Shown here: positions 45,434 to 57,936 of the stretch, in pieces
Position numbering within the stretch: position 1 is the first letter of the stretch
Layout: every line of letters starts with the position of its first letter
From: Talpa occidentalis
Taxonomy: Eukaryota; Chordata; Mammalia; Eulipotyphla; Talpidae
Length of the DNA: 64,000 nucleotides
Assembly (NCBI RefSeq): GCF_014898055.3
Contig: NW_023604295.1
Span: 93,635,591-93,699,590, forward strand
Direction: 5' to 3'
Made by a program: the position numbers and the translations under genes
The notes under the pieces: model-generated
Database searches by the model: none
The model's input: the letters and a program-made list of their open reading frames with translations, nothing else
Told to the model about the DNA's origin: nothing

Positions 45434-45671
45434 ATAGAAACACTATAATATATGTGTAAAATAACTTTAATCTATAACTCCAGAGTCACTTGTTAGCAGT
45501 TGGAAGAATCCCAGTCAGAAATCTACACAGCAAATGTAGCAATATCATTGTCACTATTTAGTTAAAATATGAAATGCCATTTTGAAATTTGCACCAGGCT
45601 ATTTGTTAATTAGTGGATGTTTAGAAAATAATTTTCATGGGTAAAGCCAATGATGGTCAATTATGTTTTAC

Positions 45672-45714
45672 CTGAACTAAAATGATTATACAGATTCTGC
45701 CACCCTTAATTGAA
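45672..45714 (-). CDS. Weak candidate 43-nt exon
   Basis: The minus strand shows an acceptor with a good pyrimidine tract (ggcttttttgttcctag) before 45714 and a CAG|GTAAAA donor. One of three frames is open for 14 codons and ends at a codon boundary, compatible with joining directly to the 88-nt exon. It cannot be spliced in frame together with the 42.8-kb candidate. It is short enough to be chance. Confidence 0.15.
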
Positions 45715-45914
45715 CTAGGAACAAAAAAGCCAACAAGACCAACCCTCTAAGCCTACTGTTCTATTGTATTTTGACTCTGTCCCACCTCCCACGTGACCTT
45801 GTACCTCACCACACCAAAACTTGGGCCTACTAAGTGATAGAACAAAAGCACTACATGCCAGAATGAACCTTGCATCTATGTCAGAATGAAACTTTATAAG
45901 AGGAAAAGCTAACA

Positions 45915-46022
45915 TATACTGTCCACTGACTGTCAGACACTATTCTAAGTTTTGCACATGTGAAAAGTCATGTAGTATCCCTGAACCTTATAAGATATGC
46001 AGAATTATATGTCACAAAGGGA
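45915..46022 (-). repeat. MIR-like fragment, reverse
   Basis: 'ctgtcagacactattctaagt...gcacatgtgaaaagtcatgta' corresponds to the 3' end of MIR in reverse. Diverged. Confidence 0.45.
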
Positions 46023-46266
46023 CAAAAATGTCACTATCAATAAGTGATTATAATGAAAGAGGTCCTCCTTAACCCACAGAACTTTATGATGTCTTGTATT
46101 CTAACAATGCAACAACAACAAAATCCTCAAGGCATTGACTGGCTCGAATATATGCTATAACCTGACCACTTTCAGGTTATACTCTTCTTTTTCCCTAAAG
46201 CAACATTTGACTCCATTTTATTACAAATGTTTTCCTGTGATACCCTTTTAAAAAAATGTTTATTTA

Positions 46267-46565
46267 GGGGCTCCCCCATGGCGCAGCGGTTGAGCGCTGG
46301 GTTGCGAAGCTGCCCGTGGCCTCTGCAACACTGGTTCCATCCCCAGCTGCCGGGCAACAGTCCCACATGGCACGCAGACCTCTCCTGCTGCCCGCTGCTC
46401 CCCTCAGCAGTGTACTTCGTCAGTCTGCCTGTTCTCTTCACCACTCTGGCTCTGGTGAATTCTCTCACCCTCCCGCGCTTCTGACTGTACCCAGTGCTTG
46501 TATAAATAAATAAATAAATCTTAAAAAATAAAATTTAAAAAAATTTTTTAAAAATAAATAAAAAT
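46267..46565 (+). mobile_element. T+ SINE, subfamily A
   Basis: 'ggggctcccccatggcgcagcgg', 'gggttgcgaagctgcccg' and 'cttctgactgtacccagtgc' with a long A/T tail. Perfect 17-bp duplication aaaaaaatgtttattta (46250-46266 and 46566-46582). Confidence 0.93.
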
Positions 46566-46663
46566 AAAAAAATGTTTATTTAAAGCTTTTTTGAATATAC
46601 ATTTAGTTATTTATCTTTAATTGAGGTAATACTGGTTTATATTTTTGTGTTTTAGAGCAAAAA

Positions 46664-47712
46664 TAAATGAAATTAAAATTTAAAAAAGACAGTTCAAAAG
46701 ATTAATAAAGCCAAAAGAAATTCTCTGAGAAAAATCAACCCCAACAGAACAATTATAAGCTAGGAAATTGAAATAGTATGGGGGGGCTGCAATTGTATGG
46801 GGAATATAAAAATAAAATTTATTATTTAAAAAAAATAAAAAATAAAAATAAAAAAATAAAAATTCCCCCCCCCAAAAAAAATTCCTAAACCAAACAGTTG
46901 CACATGTGTGCTTTACTAAACCTTTAAAGATGAGCTAATACCTACCCTTCTCTTCAAACCCTCCCCAAAAAATGAGAAACAGAGCATACTTCCCAATATT
47001 TCTTTTGAGGCAAAAATTACCCTATTGCCCAAACCAGACAAGGATAACACAAAAAAAAAGAAAACTATACAGCAATTCCCTAATGAAAATAAATGCAAAA
47101 ATCCTCAGCAAAATCTTAACAAATTTTTAATTCAAAAATACATTAAAAGGATTCCACACCATAGCCAAATGTGATTTATTCTAGGGATGCACGGATATTT
47201 CAACATTGGAAAATCAATCAATGTAAATCACCACATCAATAAAATGAAAGATAAAAAATCATTTGATCATATCAATTGGCGCTGAGAAAGCATTTGACAA
47301 GACTCAATGTCCATTTGTGATAAAATCCTCAAAAAATAGGGATAAGTGAAAATACCTCAGCATATTAATACAAATTTCAAATATGACAAATCCACAACTA
47401 AAATCATTCTCAATGTGAAAAACTCAAAACTTGTCCACTAAGATCTGGTCCACTTTCATGATTATTTTTTAATGTAGTATTAAAAGCATTAAATATAGTA
47501 TTACTTAATATAGTACTAACATAGTATTAAAAGCCCTCCTCAACTTAGGCTACTTTGCAACTAAGCATAGGAAGGATATAAAAGTAATTCAAACTGGGAA
47601 AGAAGAAGTAAAGTTATCATTATTTGCATGTCACATGATAATATACATAGAGAACCATAAAGAATCCACTAAAAAACTAATTGAATAATAGATCACATAA
47701 ATAATAAATCAG
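46664..47712 (+). mobile_element. Older L1, ORF2 part, left of the nested younger L1
   Basis: Decayed ORF2 text: 'tgaaaataaatgcaaaaatcc', 'tttattctagggatgcacgg', 'aaaatcaatcaatgtaaatc' and 'gctgagaaagcatttgac', continuing at 54455. A short insertion at about 46775-46880 carries the 3' tail of the younger L1 family ('ctgcaattgtatggggaat'). Confidence 0.8.
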
Positions 47713-48141
47713 ACCCACGGCCGGCACAGACCAGGCGCACAGGAGAGTGCCTCTCCTCATCGACATTTTAGAACAGGGACCTTTCTTCAATGAAGACTGC
47801 TTGAAACCGGCAGAAGTCTCCTGGTGGAGCCAGAGGTAAGCTGGGAAGTTCACCCACCCCAGGCCCCTTCTGGCCAACACTCCAAGCCCAGAGGGGGAGC
47901 AGGCACCCACGGCCAGCGCAGACCGGGTGCACAGGAGAGTGCATCTCTGCATTGTCATTTTAGAACAGGGAACTTTCCTCAATAAAGACTGCTTGAAACC
48001 GGCAGAAGGCTCCCTGTAGAGCCAGAGGGAGAAGGTTCCCTGCTCAGTCAGAGGTAAGCTGAAGGCCCCCACAAGCCTGGTCCTGCCTGGCAGGAAGTCA
48101 GAGCCAGAGGGGGATCCAGCAATTTGGAACCCAGAGTTCAA
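47677..48141 (-). other. Antisense 154-codon open frame in the L1 5' UTR (copy 1)
   Basis: Runs antisense through both 192-bp monomers. Because 192 is a multiple of three, the same peptide motif (SAGFKQS...PCSKM) appears twice. Primate L1 has a short antisense 5' UTR frame, ORF0, but I see no sequence relationship. It may be purely a consequence of the GC-rich repeat. Confidence 0.35.
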
Positions 48142-48610
48142 TCCAGCTGCCCCACGTTCAGGGAAGTCTGTGGGACTTCAAGACACACCTTTGTAATTAA
48201 ACACAGAAGGAGGAGATATTCTGTGACAGTGACCATCAACATACTCAAAGTACCACTGCTTCACTAGATTTCTGGCATAACAGTATTTGACTCATTTGGA
48301 CTGAAACAGTAACATAACAAATACATAACAGTATTTGACTCATTTGGACTGAAAAACTCAAAACTTGTCCACTAAGATCTGGTCCACTTTCATGATTATT
48401 TTTTAATGTAGTATTAAAAGCATTAAATATAGTATTACTTAATATAGTACTAACATAGTATTAAAAGCCCTCCTCAACTTAGGCTACTTTGCAACTAAGC
48501 ATAGGAAGGATATAAAAGTAATTCAAACTGGGAAAGAAGAAGTAAAGTTATCATTATTTGCATGTCACATGATAATATACATAGAGAACCATAAAGAATC
48601 CACTAAAAAA

Positions 48611-49075
48611 CTAATTGAATAATAGATCACATAAATAATAAATCAGACCCACGGCCGGCGCAGACCAGGCGCACAGGAGAGTGCCTCTCCTCATCGACAT
48701 TTTAGAACAGGGACCTTTCTTCAATGAAGACTGCTTGAAACCGGCAGAAGTCTCCTGGTGGAGCCAGAGGTAAGCTGGGAAGTTCACCCACCCCAGGCCC
48801 CTTCTGGCCAACACTCCAAGCCCAGAGGGGGAGCAGGCACCCACGGCCAGCGCAGACCGGGTGCACAGGAGAGTGCATCTCTGCATTGTCATTTTAGAAC
48901 AGGGAACTTTCCTCAATAAAGACTGCTTGAAACCGGCAGAAGGCTCCCTGTAGAGCCAGAGGGAGAAGGTTCCCTGCTCAGTCAGAGGTAAGCTGAAGGC
49001 CCCCACAAGCCTGGTCCTGCCTGGCAGGAAGTCAGAGCCAGAGGGGGATCCAGCAATTTGGAACCCAGAGTTCAA
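48611..49075 (-). other. Antisense 154-codon open frame (copy 2)
   Basis: Duplicate of the 47677-48141 frame at +934 bp, with one residue changed (Val to Ala near the C-terminal end). Confidence 0.35.
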
Positions 49076-49275
49076 TCCAGCTGCCCCACGTTCAGGGAAG
49101 TCTGTGGGACTTCAAGACACACCTTTGTAATTAAACACAGAAGGAGGAGATATTCTGTGACAGTGACCATCCACATACTCAAAGTACCACTGCTTCACTA
49201 GATTTCTGGCATAACAGTATTTGACTCATTTGGACTGCCAGTTTCCAAAACCCCTGAAAGAGCACACCAAAAATA

Positions 49276-50279
49276 TGCCAGCTAGTACCAGTGGCACAGT
49301 GTTCCAACGCATATGGCAAATTAGAAGACAGGCAGCAGGGAAAAGAAAAACTACATGCAATGTAGCAACTCCTCAGGAAAAAGACATATCACAAAAAGAA
49401 AATGACCCGCCAGCTTACAACAACAGTGACTTGGAAGAACTTCTGAGCCTTCCAGAAAAAGAATTTAAAATTGCCGTGATGAAAAAACTGTTGGAAGTCA
49501 TACAGAAAACAACGCTCAGAAGAATGAAATTGAGTCCCTAAAGAGGGAAATGAAGGAAATACAGGAGATCAAAGGATTAACGGAAGAGCTAAAGAATGCT
49601 GGGAAAAGCAGTGAAAACAGAATAGAGGAAATGGAAGAATGAATAAGCACTCCACTCTCAAAGACACAGAAATAAAAAGAACCAAAATAGAAAAGGAAAG
49701 AGAAGTACAAATGAAAAAGACTGATGAAAGATTTCGGGAATTACCTGACTCCATGAGGAAAGGAAATATAAGAGTTATAGGAATCCCAGAAGGAGAAGAG
49801 AGAGACCTAGGAACAGAGAAAATATTCAAGGAAATAATTAAAGAGAACTTCCAAATGTGAAGAAGGAGCTGAAAACACACATACAAGAAGCAAGAAGAAC
49901 ACCAAACTTCCATGATGAAAGGAAAAATACAGCAAGATACATAATAGTAAAGCTCCCAAGAATCCAAGACAAGGAAAAAATAATGAAGCTGACAAGAGGG
50001 AAGAAACAGATAACATTCAAAGGAAAATCAATCAGAGTGACATCAGACTTCTCCGAAGAAACACTACAGACAAGGAGAGAGTGGAGGGACATAGACAAAA
50101 GACTCCAACACAACAAATGCCAACCAGGAATACTCTACCCTGCAAAGCTTTCCTTCCTCTATAAAGAAAGAATAAGGAACTTCCCAGACAAACAGAAACT
50201 GTGGAATTTCATTACGACTAAACCCCCAATCCAAAAAATACAAGGAGTCCTAAAGCCAGAACCTCAGAGGGACAAATAA
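49276..50279 (+). pseudogene. L1 ORF1 (RNA-binding chaperone), broken
   Basis: L1 ORF1p normally forms a trimeric coiled coil with an RRM and C-terminal domain that coats L1 RNA. Here an N-terminal piece (49276-49541) contains LPEKEFKIAVMKKLLEV, a second piece (49639-49860) contains MRKGNIRVIGIPEGEERD from the RRM region, and a third (49857-50279) contains the C-terminal domain. At least two frame changes and internal stops break it. Confidence 0.85.
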
Positions 50280-50350
50280 CAATGGAAGAAGGCCAAAAAA
50301 AAGTTATTAAAAGAATAAATAAATAAAATCAAAGGAAAGACAAACACAAT

Positions 50351-53300
50351 GGCAAATACAGATACTAACATATCAATATTAACTCTAAATGTAAATGGAC
50401 TAAACTCTTCAATAAAAAGACACAGAGTCGCAGGCTGGATTAAGAAACCAAACCCAACCTTTTGCTGACTCCAGGAAACACATTTAACTACAAAAGATAA
50501 AAAATAGACTGAAAGTTAAAGGATGTAAAACAATCCTACAGGCAAATGGACCAAAAAAGAAAGCAGGAACAGCTATACTTATATCAGATAAAACAGATTT
50601 CAAACGCAAAAAGGTAAAAAGAGACCCCAACGGTCATTACATTATGATAAAGGGGACAATAATTCAAGAAGAAATAACACTTATTAACATACACTCACCA
50701 AATGAATAGCACCAAAATATAACAGACAACTATTATCATCTTTGAAAACAGACATCAGAGAAAACACATACGTAGTGGGAGACTTCAACACACCACTATC
50801 AAAAATGGATAGATCAACAAGACAAAAAATAAGTAAAGACACTAAAGCTCTAAATAAGGATCTAGAGTGCTTGGGCTTAACAGACATCTATAGAACACTA
50901 ACCCCAAAAAAATCTGAGTACATATTTTTCTCAAGTGCACACAGATCATTCTCCAGGATTGATCACATACTGGGACACAAGACAAACATCAACAGATACA
51001 CCAAGATTGAAATCATACCAACCATCTTTTCTGACCATGAAGGCATCAAACTAGAAATAAACCATAAAAAGAAGGCAAGAAACTCTACTACCTCATGGAG
51101 ATTGAAACCCACACTACTGGAAGTGAGGAGATCAAAGAAGAGACTAATGAGGAGATCAAAGAAGAAATTAAAAAATTCTTTGAACTGAATGACAGGGAGG
51201 AAACCAATTTCCTAAATGTATGGGATGCAGCAAAAGTATTAATAAGAGGAAAATATATAACAATAGAGGCTCACATCAAGAAACAAAAAAGAAGAACTCA
51301 AAGAAACAATCTAATCTCAAAGCTCAAAGAACTAGAAAAAGAGCAACAAAAAACCCCAAAACCAGCAGAAGAAAAGAAATAATAAAAACAAAAGCAGAAA
51401 TAAATGAAATCCAAACTAAAAATACAATCCAAAAGATCAATGAAACCAAAAGCTAGTTCTTTGAAAAAATAAATAAAATAGACAAACCCCTAGCCAGGCT
51501 CACAAAGGAAAAATAGGAGAAAGCACAAATAAACAGGATCACAAATGAAAGAGGAAAAATCACAACGGACACAGCAGAAATTAAAAGAATAAACAGAAAC
51601 TACTAAAACAGCTATATGGAAACAAGTTCAACAATCTAGAGGAGATGGACAAATTCCTACAACTCTACAATCACCCAAAGCTAGATAAAGAAGAAATAGA
51701 ACACCTAAACAGACCAATTATAAGTAGCGAAATTGAAATGGTAATCAAAAACCTCCCAAAAACAAAAGCCCAGGACCTGATGGATTTACAAATGAATTCT
51801 ACCAAACATTCAGAGACGAATTAGTGCCTATCCTTCACAAACTCTTCCAAAAAATTGAGAAGGAAGGGATAAAACCAAAAACGTTCTATGAAGCCAACAT
51901 TATACTAATACCAAAACTGAACAAGGACAACACAAAAAAAGAAAATTACAGGCCAATCTTTCTAATGAACACTGATGCAAAAATCCTCAACAAAATTTTA
52001 GCTATCAGAATCCAACAATGTATCCATAAGATAATTCACCACGACCAAGTAGGATTCATTCCAGGGACACAACGATGGTTCAACATCTGAAAATCAATCA
52101 ACATTATCCAACACATCAACAAAAAGAAATATAAAAACCATATGATAATATCAATAGATGCTGAGAAAGCTTTTGACAAAGTGCAACACCCATTCATGAT
52201 AAAAGCCCTTGAAATTCTTGGGATACAAGGAACATACCTCAACATCATAAAGGCCATATATGACAAGGCAACAGCCAGTATCATTCTCAATGGCAAAAAA
52301 CTGAAAGCAATTCCATTAAGATCTAGAACAAGACAAGGATGTCCACTCTCACTACTGCTTTTCAATATAATACTGGAAGTTCTAGCCAGAGCAATAAGAC
52401 AAGAGAAAGACATACAAGGAATCCAAATAGCAAAGGAACAAGTCAAACTATCACTATTTGCAGATGATATGATAATATATATAGAGAACCCCAAAAACTC
52501 CACAGAAAAACTAATTCAGCAAATCAATCAGTTTAGTAAAGTGGCAGGATACAAAATCAACATGCAAAAGTCAGTAGCCTTCCTATACACAAACAATAAT
52601 TCTGAAGAAGAAGAATTCAAAAAAACCATCCCTTTATTATTGAAACAAAAAAAAAATCAAATACTTGGGAATAAATCTAACAAAAGAGGTAAAGGACCTA
52701 TAAAAAGAAAACTATAAAACACTGTTAAAAGAAATAGAAGAAGACACAAAGAAATGGAAAGACATCCCCTGCTCATGGATTGGAAGAATAAACATTATTA
52801 AAATGGCCATCCTACCAAAAGCAATATACAGATTCAATGCTATTCCAATAAAACTTTCAATGTCATTCTTCAAAGAAATAGAACAATTATTGATGAAATT
52901 CATATGGAATCACAAAAACCCTGAATAGCCAAAACTATCCTGAAAAAAAAAGAAGGGAATGGAGGCATCACACTCCCAGACTTCAAGCTATACTACAAAG
53001 CCATAATCATCAAAACTGCATGGTATTGGAACAAGAACAGACACACAGACCAATGGAATTGAATAGAAAATCCAGAAATAAACCCACAGATTTATGGTCA
53101 ACTAATATTTGACAAAGGAGCAAAGAATATGCACTGGAGCAAAGAAAGTTTGTTCAATAAATGGTGCTGGGAAAACTGGGTTGTTATATGCAAATGAATG
53201 AAGCTAAACTACTACCTCACACTATGCACAAAAACCAACTCAAAATGGATTAAAGAACTAGACATAAGACCTGAAACCATAAAATACATAGAAGGAAATA

Positions 53301-54176
53301 TAGGCGAAACACTACATGACATGCACATCAAAGACATCTTTACAGACACATCACCCAAAGCAGTGATAGTGAAGGCAAAGATAGACAGCTGGGACTACAT
53401 CAAATTAAAGAGCTTCTGCACAGCAAAAGAGACAATAACAAAAACAAAGAGAAACCCCACCAACTGGGAGAACATTTTTGCACACAACACTAATGATAAA
53501 GGACTGATCACAAAAAATCTACAAAGAGCAGATAAGACTCAACAAAAACAAAGAAAATAATCCCGTCAAAAAATGGGCAGAAGAGCTAAAAAGAAACTTC
53601 TCTGAAGAGGAAATGCAAATGGCCAAAAGGCATATGAAAAAATGTTCAGCATCACTTGTAATCAGGGGAATGCAAATCAAAACTACAATGAGATACCATC
53701 TTACACCAGTGAGAATGGCACATATTAAAAAAGCTAGCAACAACAAATGTTGGCGAGGTTGTGGAGAAAAAGGAACTCTCCTGCACTGTTGGTGGGAGTG
53801 CAAACTGGTCCAACCACTATGGAGAGCTGTGTGAAGATTTCTTGACCTACTAAACATAGAGTTTCCATATTATCCAGCAAATCCACTCCTAGGCATTTAC
53901 CCAAAAGACACAGAAACAGTAATTCCAAAGGGCACCTGCACACCTATGTTTATAGCAGCACTATTTACAATAGCTAAGCTATGGAAACAACCCAAATGCC
54001 CAAAAATAGATGACTGGATCAAGAAGATATGGTACATATACACAATGGAATATTACTCAGCAATCAAAAAAGATAAACACATGCAGTTTGCAGTAACACG
54101 GATGGAGCTGGAAGGGATCATGCTCAGCAAATTAAGTCAGAATGAAAAAGAAAAGACCAGATGGTGTCACTCATAG
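50351..54176 (+). pseudogene. L1 ORF2 (endonuclease-reverse transcriptase), broken
   Basis: Starts MANTDTNISILTLNVNGLN, the usual ORF2 start. The endonuclease part retains GDFN (within 50742-51188), SRIDH and SDH motifs. The reverse transcriptase part (52142-52717) retains the FADD catalytic motif in [15 protein letters not shown]-terminal pieces lie at 53198-53560, 53613-53834 and 53946-54176. Multiple stops (for example TGA near 50465) and frameshifts make it non-functional. Confidence 0.9.
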
Positions 54177-54454
54177 CAGGAATTTAGAAAACCTAAATAA
54201 GAGACCAGGAAAAAGACTAATCAAAGCAAAGTAATAATCAAAATCAACAAGCAACTATAAACCAGAGACACACTTGGGTGGGGAATTAGGGAGGGGCAAG
54301 GAGAGAAAGAACTAGAGTCAAAATAAGGGGGAGGGAACTGCAATTGTATGGGGAATATAATCAAAATGAAAATGCATACATTGTACAAAGATGAAAAATG
54401 ATGTAAGAATTATATAAAATAAAATATTAAAAAAAATTAAAATATAAAAAAATA

Positions 54455-55640
54455 AATAATAAAACAGTTCAGCAAACTGGGCGTTTTCAAAATCAGCATA
54501 CAAAATTCATGTTGCCTTCCTATGTGCAAAAAATGAGTTGGAAGAGGAATATTTCAAGAAAACAATCCCATTTAAAATTACATCAAAGAAAATTAAATGC
54601 CTGGGAGTAAATTGAACAAAGCAAGTGAAGGATTTACTCAAAGAAAACTGCAAAGTATTGTTAAAAGAAACAGGAGGGCCTCCCCGGTGGAGCAGGGGGT
54701 TGAGGGCCGCGCTGTGAAGTTGTCTGCAGTCTCTGCAGCTCAGGTACAATTCCGGCCAGCCAGGGAGCAACCCACGTGGCACAGCAGACTATTCCTGTCC
54801 TGCCCACTGCTCCCCTCAGTAGTGTCCTAGGTCCATCCGCCTGTTCCGTTCCTAGCTCTATCTCTGATGAATTCTCTCAACCTCCCACACCTCTGGCCTG
54901 TACCCCAGTTCTTGTAAAAATAAATAAATCTTTAAAAAATTAAAAAGAAAAAAAATAGAAGGAAACAAAGAAATGAAAAGCTATCCCTTATTCATGGATT
55001 GGAAGAATTAACATTATTAAATGGCCATCTTACCCAAAGCAATGTAAAGGGTCAGGGCAATCCCTTTCAAATCTCCAACGACATTCTTCAAAGAAATAGA
55101 ACAAATATCACTGAAATTCACATGGAACCACAAAAGACTGAATAGCATAACAATCATCCTTAAAAGGAGGAAGAATGGGGGTATCATACTTCCAGTTTTC
55201 AAACAACACTTCATAGCTATAATAAACAAAATTTTATGCTACTTAAAAACAGAAACAAAGAGCAGTAGAAGAAAATTGGACCCAGAAATAAACCCACACC
55301 TATTTGGTCAGTTAATCTATGACAAGAGTACCAAGAATATATATGGGAACAAGGAAAACCTCTTCAATAAGTGGTGTTGGGAAAACTGGATAACTGCAAG
55401 CAAAAGAATGAAACTGGACCACTCTCTTACAGCATATACAAAAATCAATTCAAAATGCATAGAAGACTTGGACGTAAGGTATGAAACCATAAAATACAAA
55501 GAAGAAAACATAGGCAAAATACTCCTTAACTTAGGCTACAGAGAAGTATTTAATGGATTTGACTCCTAAAGAATAAAAAACAAAAGAGAACATAAACAAT
55601 TGGGATTTCATGAAACTAAAAAGATCTGCATAGTGCAAGA
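54455..55640 (+). mobile_element. Older L1, ORF2 part, right of the nested L1
   Basis: Resumes the 46.7-47.7 kb element: 'cagcaaactgggcg...cagcatacaaaattcatg', 'ttcatggattggaag', 'aataaacccacacctatttgg' and 'gaaaactggataactgc'. A 97-codon frame at 55276-55569 is the least broken remnant. It ends before any L1 3' UTR, so the 3' end is lost. A SINE is nested at 54676. Confidence 0.8.
54676..54946 (+). mobile_element. T+ SINE, subfamily B-like
   Basis: 'gggcctccccggtggagcagg', 'gcgctgtgaagttgtctgcag' and tail 'gtaaaaataaataaatctttaaa', inserted in the older L1. More diverged than other B copies. Confidence 0.88.
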
Positions 55641-57317
55641 AAATTTCAACTATGTATTTTACCTCTTTAATTGTTATCTATTAAAATTGCAAAATGAATA
55701 CTTAGTTTTTTTTAATATGGAGTATTAAAAAATTATTATGTGATAGGGCCTAGACTCTGGCTGAAATTATTAACCCATCATTTCATCTGCCAATGTGACA
55801 AAAGTCATGCCTGATCTTTCCCCATCATATTTTGGCATGATCTTGGCCTGATCTGGAAAAGAATAGACCTTGGAAAAGAAGAGATGGGCTACAGGAAAAA
55901 TCTCATGAGTTTCTTCTTTCAGAAAACCTTCCCTTAGTCAAAAGACTTTTATCATTTCAGGTAGAAATCACTCTTAGTCTGTCTTCTACATTTGTTACTT
56001 TTCATCCTTTGTTATCACTCCCCATCACATAATATATTTTCTGTATAGAACCCATAGATATTTTTTTAGGTAGCCTATTTTCATCCCTCGGCAAAATCCA
56101 CTTCATTTGGGCACTCCTTGTCCAATGGTCAGGAAGATGAAGCCCCTCTCAACTCAGATATTTTCAGCCAAATGTACCCAATCCTGCATAAATTTGTGTA
56201 TTAGAGATGACCCAACTAGAGATGTCTTCTGAGACTGTGATGACCTGAATCATCTAAGAGAAAACAGGTTTTTTTTCCCTAGAAAAATCCCATCCAGATC
56301 AGATGGAGTATGTTACCTATAGGAACAACAAACCTGCAAAAGAAAACCACATTTAATTGACTCTCTTCCAGATGTCCAGAAGAAATTGCAAAACTTAGTA
56401 AGTATAGAAAGAGAAATACAGAAAGACCTAGTGACACAGAGAAGAAACAAAGACAGAGAATTTTGAGACAAGCCTTGTAAATATATCTGTTAAAAGTCCC
56501 CTGGAGCAAAAGTCCTAATCCTCATACTTTAGAGTGGTACAGACCCAGACCCCCCCACACACACACCAGACTGTTAGGAAGCATGGACCCCTGAGAAACA
56601 TCTGGCATTGATAAAAGAGTGCCCAATAACCATTAAATTTTGTTCCTAGATTTATATCTACTTTTATAGCAGCCCCTACAAGCTTCCAGATTTCCTTCCT
56701 TAGGGATGCCAGCAAAGATTCTATCCAATTACTTTCAATACAAGATTAAATATCCAAAATATTATTAAACCCTGAGGAGGTCACACCTTAGAAATAATGG
56801 CCAGTGGTGGCCACTCTAGTTATAGTAAATGGAACAAAGACTGAGTCCCAGGAAAAATCTATTTTTTCAGAATTAATTCTTCAGCTGTTGATTCACTCAT
56901 TTTTAAATAATAGGAAATAGATTAAAATAATTTCTCTCCTCTAGTTTAAATGGAAAGTGAGATAGAAATATTAGTGTAACAGAAAGCTGTGAGTAGATGC
57001 TGAAATCCAAAGAAGTATAATTATAAGCAACTTGGCTTTGGGTTGTAATGTAATCTCTCTTTTACAGATAATAGGATGTATTATCTAAATGAACGAATGA
57101 ATGAATAATAATACCTGCTTGGATAGTTACAAACATTATAAAGTTGTTGAATTAAAAATTATGTTGAGAATTTCTTAAGATTCTTAAGAATGTCTGTTTG
57201 GAAAAAGGCCCTTCAAATACATTTACCTTATAAAATTCTTATTTTTAAATATATATGGTTAAATATATATGAATATCTATGTGATGAATCTATATTACAA
57301 TATTTTGATTGACTAAA
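55641..57317. other. Unique DNA
   Basis: No recognised repeat. On the minus strand near 56319-56336 a good acceptor and donor would enclose only 17 nt; not called. Confidence 0.4.
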
Positions 57318-57330
57318 ACAGTTGCTTTCA

Positions 57331-57604
57331 TTCTTTTTTTTAAAAGATTTATTTATTTATTTACACAAGCACTGGGTACAGTCAGAAGTGTGGGAGGGCG
57401 AGAGAATTCACCAGAGTCTGGGCGGAGAGCAGAGCAGAGCAGGCAGAATGACAAGTTACACTGCTGAGGGGAGCAGAGGGTGGCAGGAGAGGTCTGCGCA
57501 CCATGTGTGACCCTCACCCGGTGGCCGGGGATCGAACCGGTGCCACAGAGGCTGCGGGCAGCTTCGCAACCCAGCGCTCAACCGCTGCGCCACAGGGGAG
57601 GCCC
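57331..57604 (-). mobile_element. T+ SINE, subfamily A, reverse
   Basis: 'aaaagatttatttatttatttac' first, B box in reverse 'ccggggatcgaaccgg', head ending 'cacaggggaggccc'. Duplication aacagttgctttc on both sides. Confidence 0.93.
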
Positions 57605-57936
57605 AACAGTTGCTTTCTTTAACGGAAAGTGTAGGATAACAGAAAGTGAGTGTATGAAAATAAATATTACAAAATAATTCTAATTTCTTTTATTAATGGA
57701 ATCTTCATTAATCTCAAAACACAAAATAGATCTTTGGTTTGATAAAGACCAGCCACAAGTCAAATAATTGATATTAAGCTTAAGGCTGTCAGCTGCTGAC
57801 AGGCAAATAAAAAGTGGAGGGAGGGAGAAAAGATGTCCATTTATTTATTTGTTTTTCCTCTGTTTTAATTAAGCTTTCTGTCTTTTAATAATGGCAGATT
57901 CACCTCCAGTTGTAAAAAATAATAAAGAAAGATTCC

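Larger units (their letters stand above)
47418..49237. repeat. 934-bp-period tandem duplication across the L1/L1 junction
   Basis: 47418-48303 and 48352-49237 (886 bp each) are almost identical; I see differences near 47726 (c/g) and 48237 (a/c). Between them 48304-48351 holds 20 bp of unmatched sequence plus a repeat of the last 28 bp of the unit. The unit contains about 295 bp of the older L1 and about 590 bp of the younger L1 5' UTR, so it arose after the younger L1 landed. Confidence 0.93.
47713..54450 (+). mobile_element. Nearly full-length, inactive L1 nested in an older L1
   Basis: 5' UTR with two 192-bp monomers (47713-47904, from 47905), duplicated as part of the 934-bp unit; ORF1 remnant from about 49276; ORF2 remnant 50351-54176; 3' UTR to about 54440 with an A-rich tail. 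The target duplication aaataataaatcag/aaataataaaacag bounds it near 47699-47712 and 54454-54467. Both ORFs carry stops and frameshifts, so it cannot encode retrotransposition proteins. Confidence 0.88.

Noticed and set aside
50351..54176. Active L1 ORF2
   Set aside because: FADD and endonuclease motifs survive in pieces, but several stops and frameshifts separate them.
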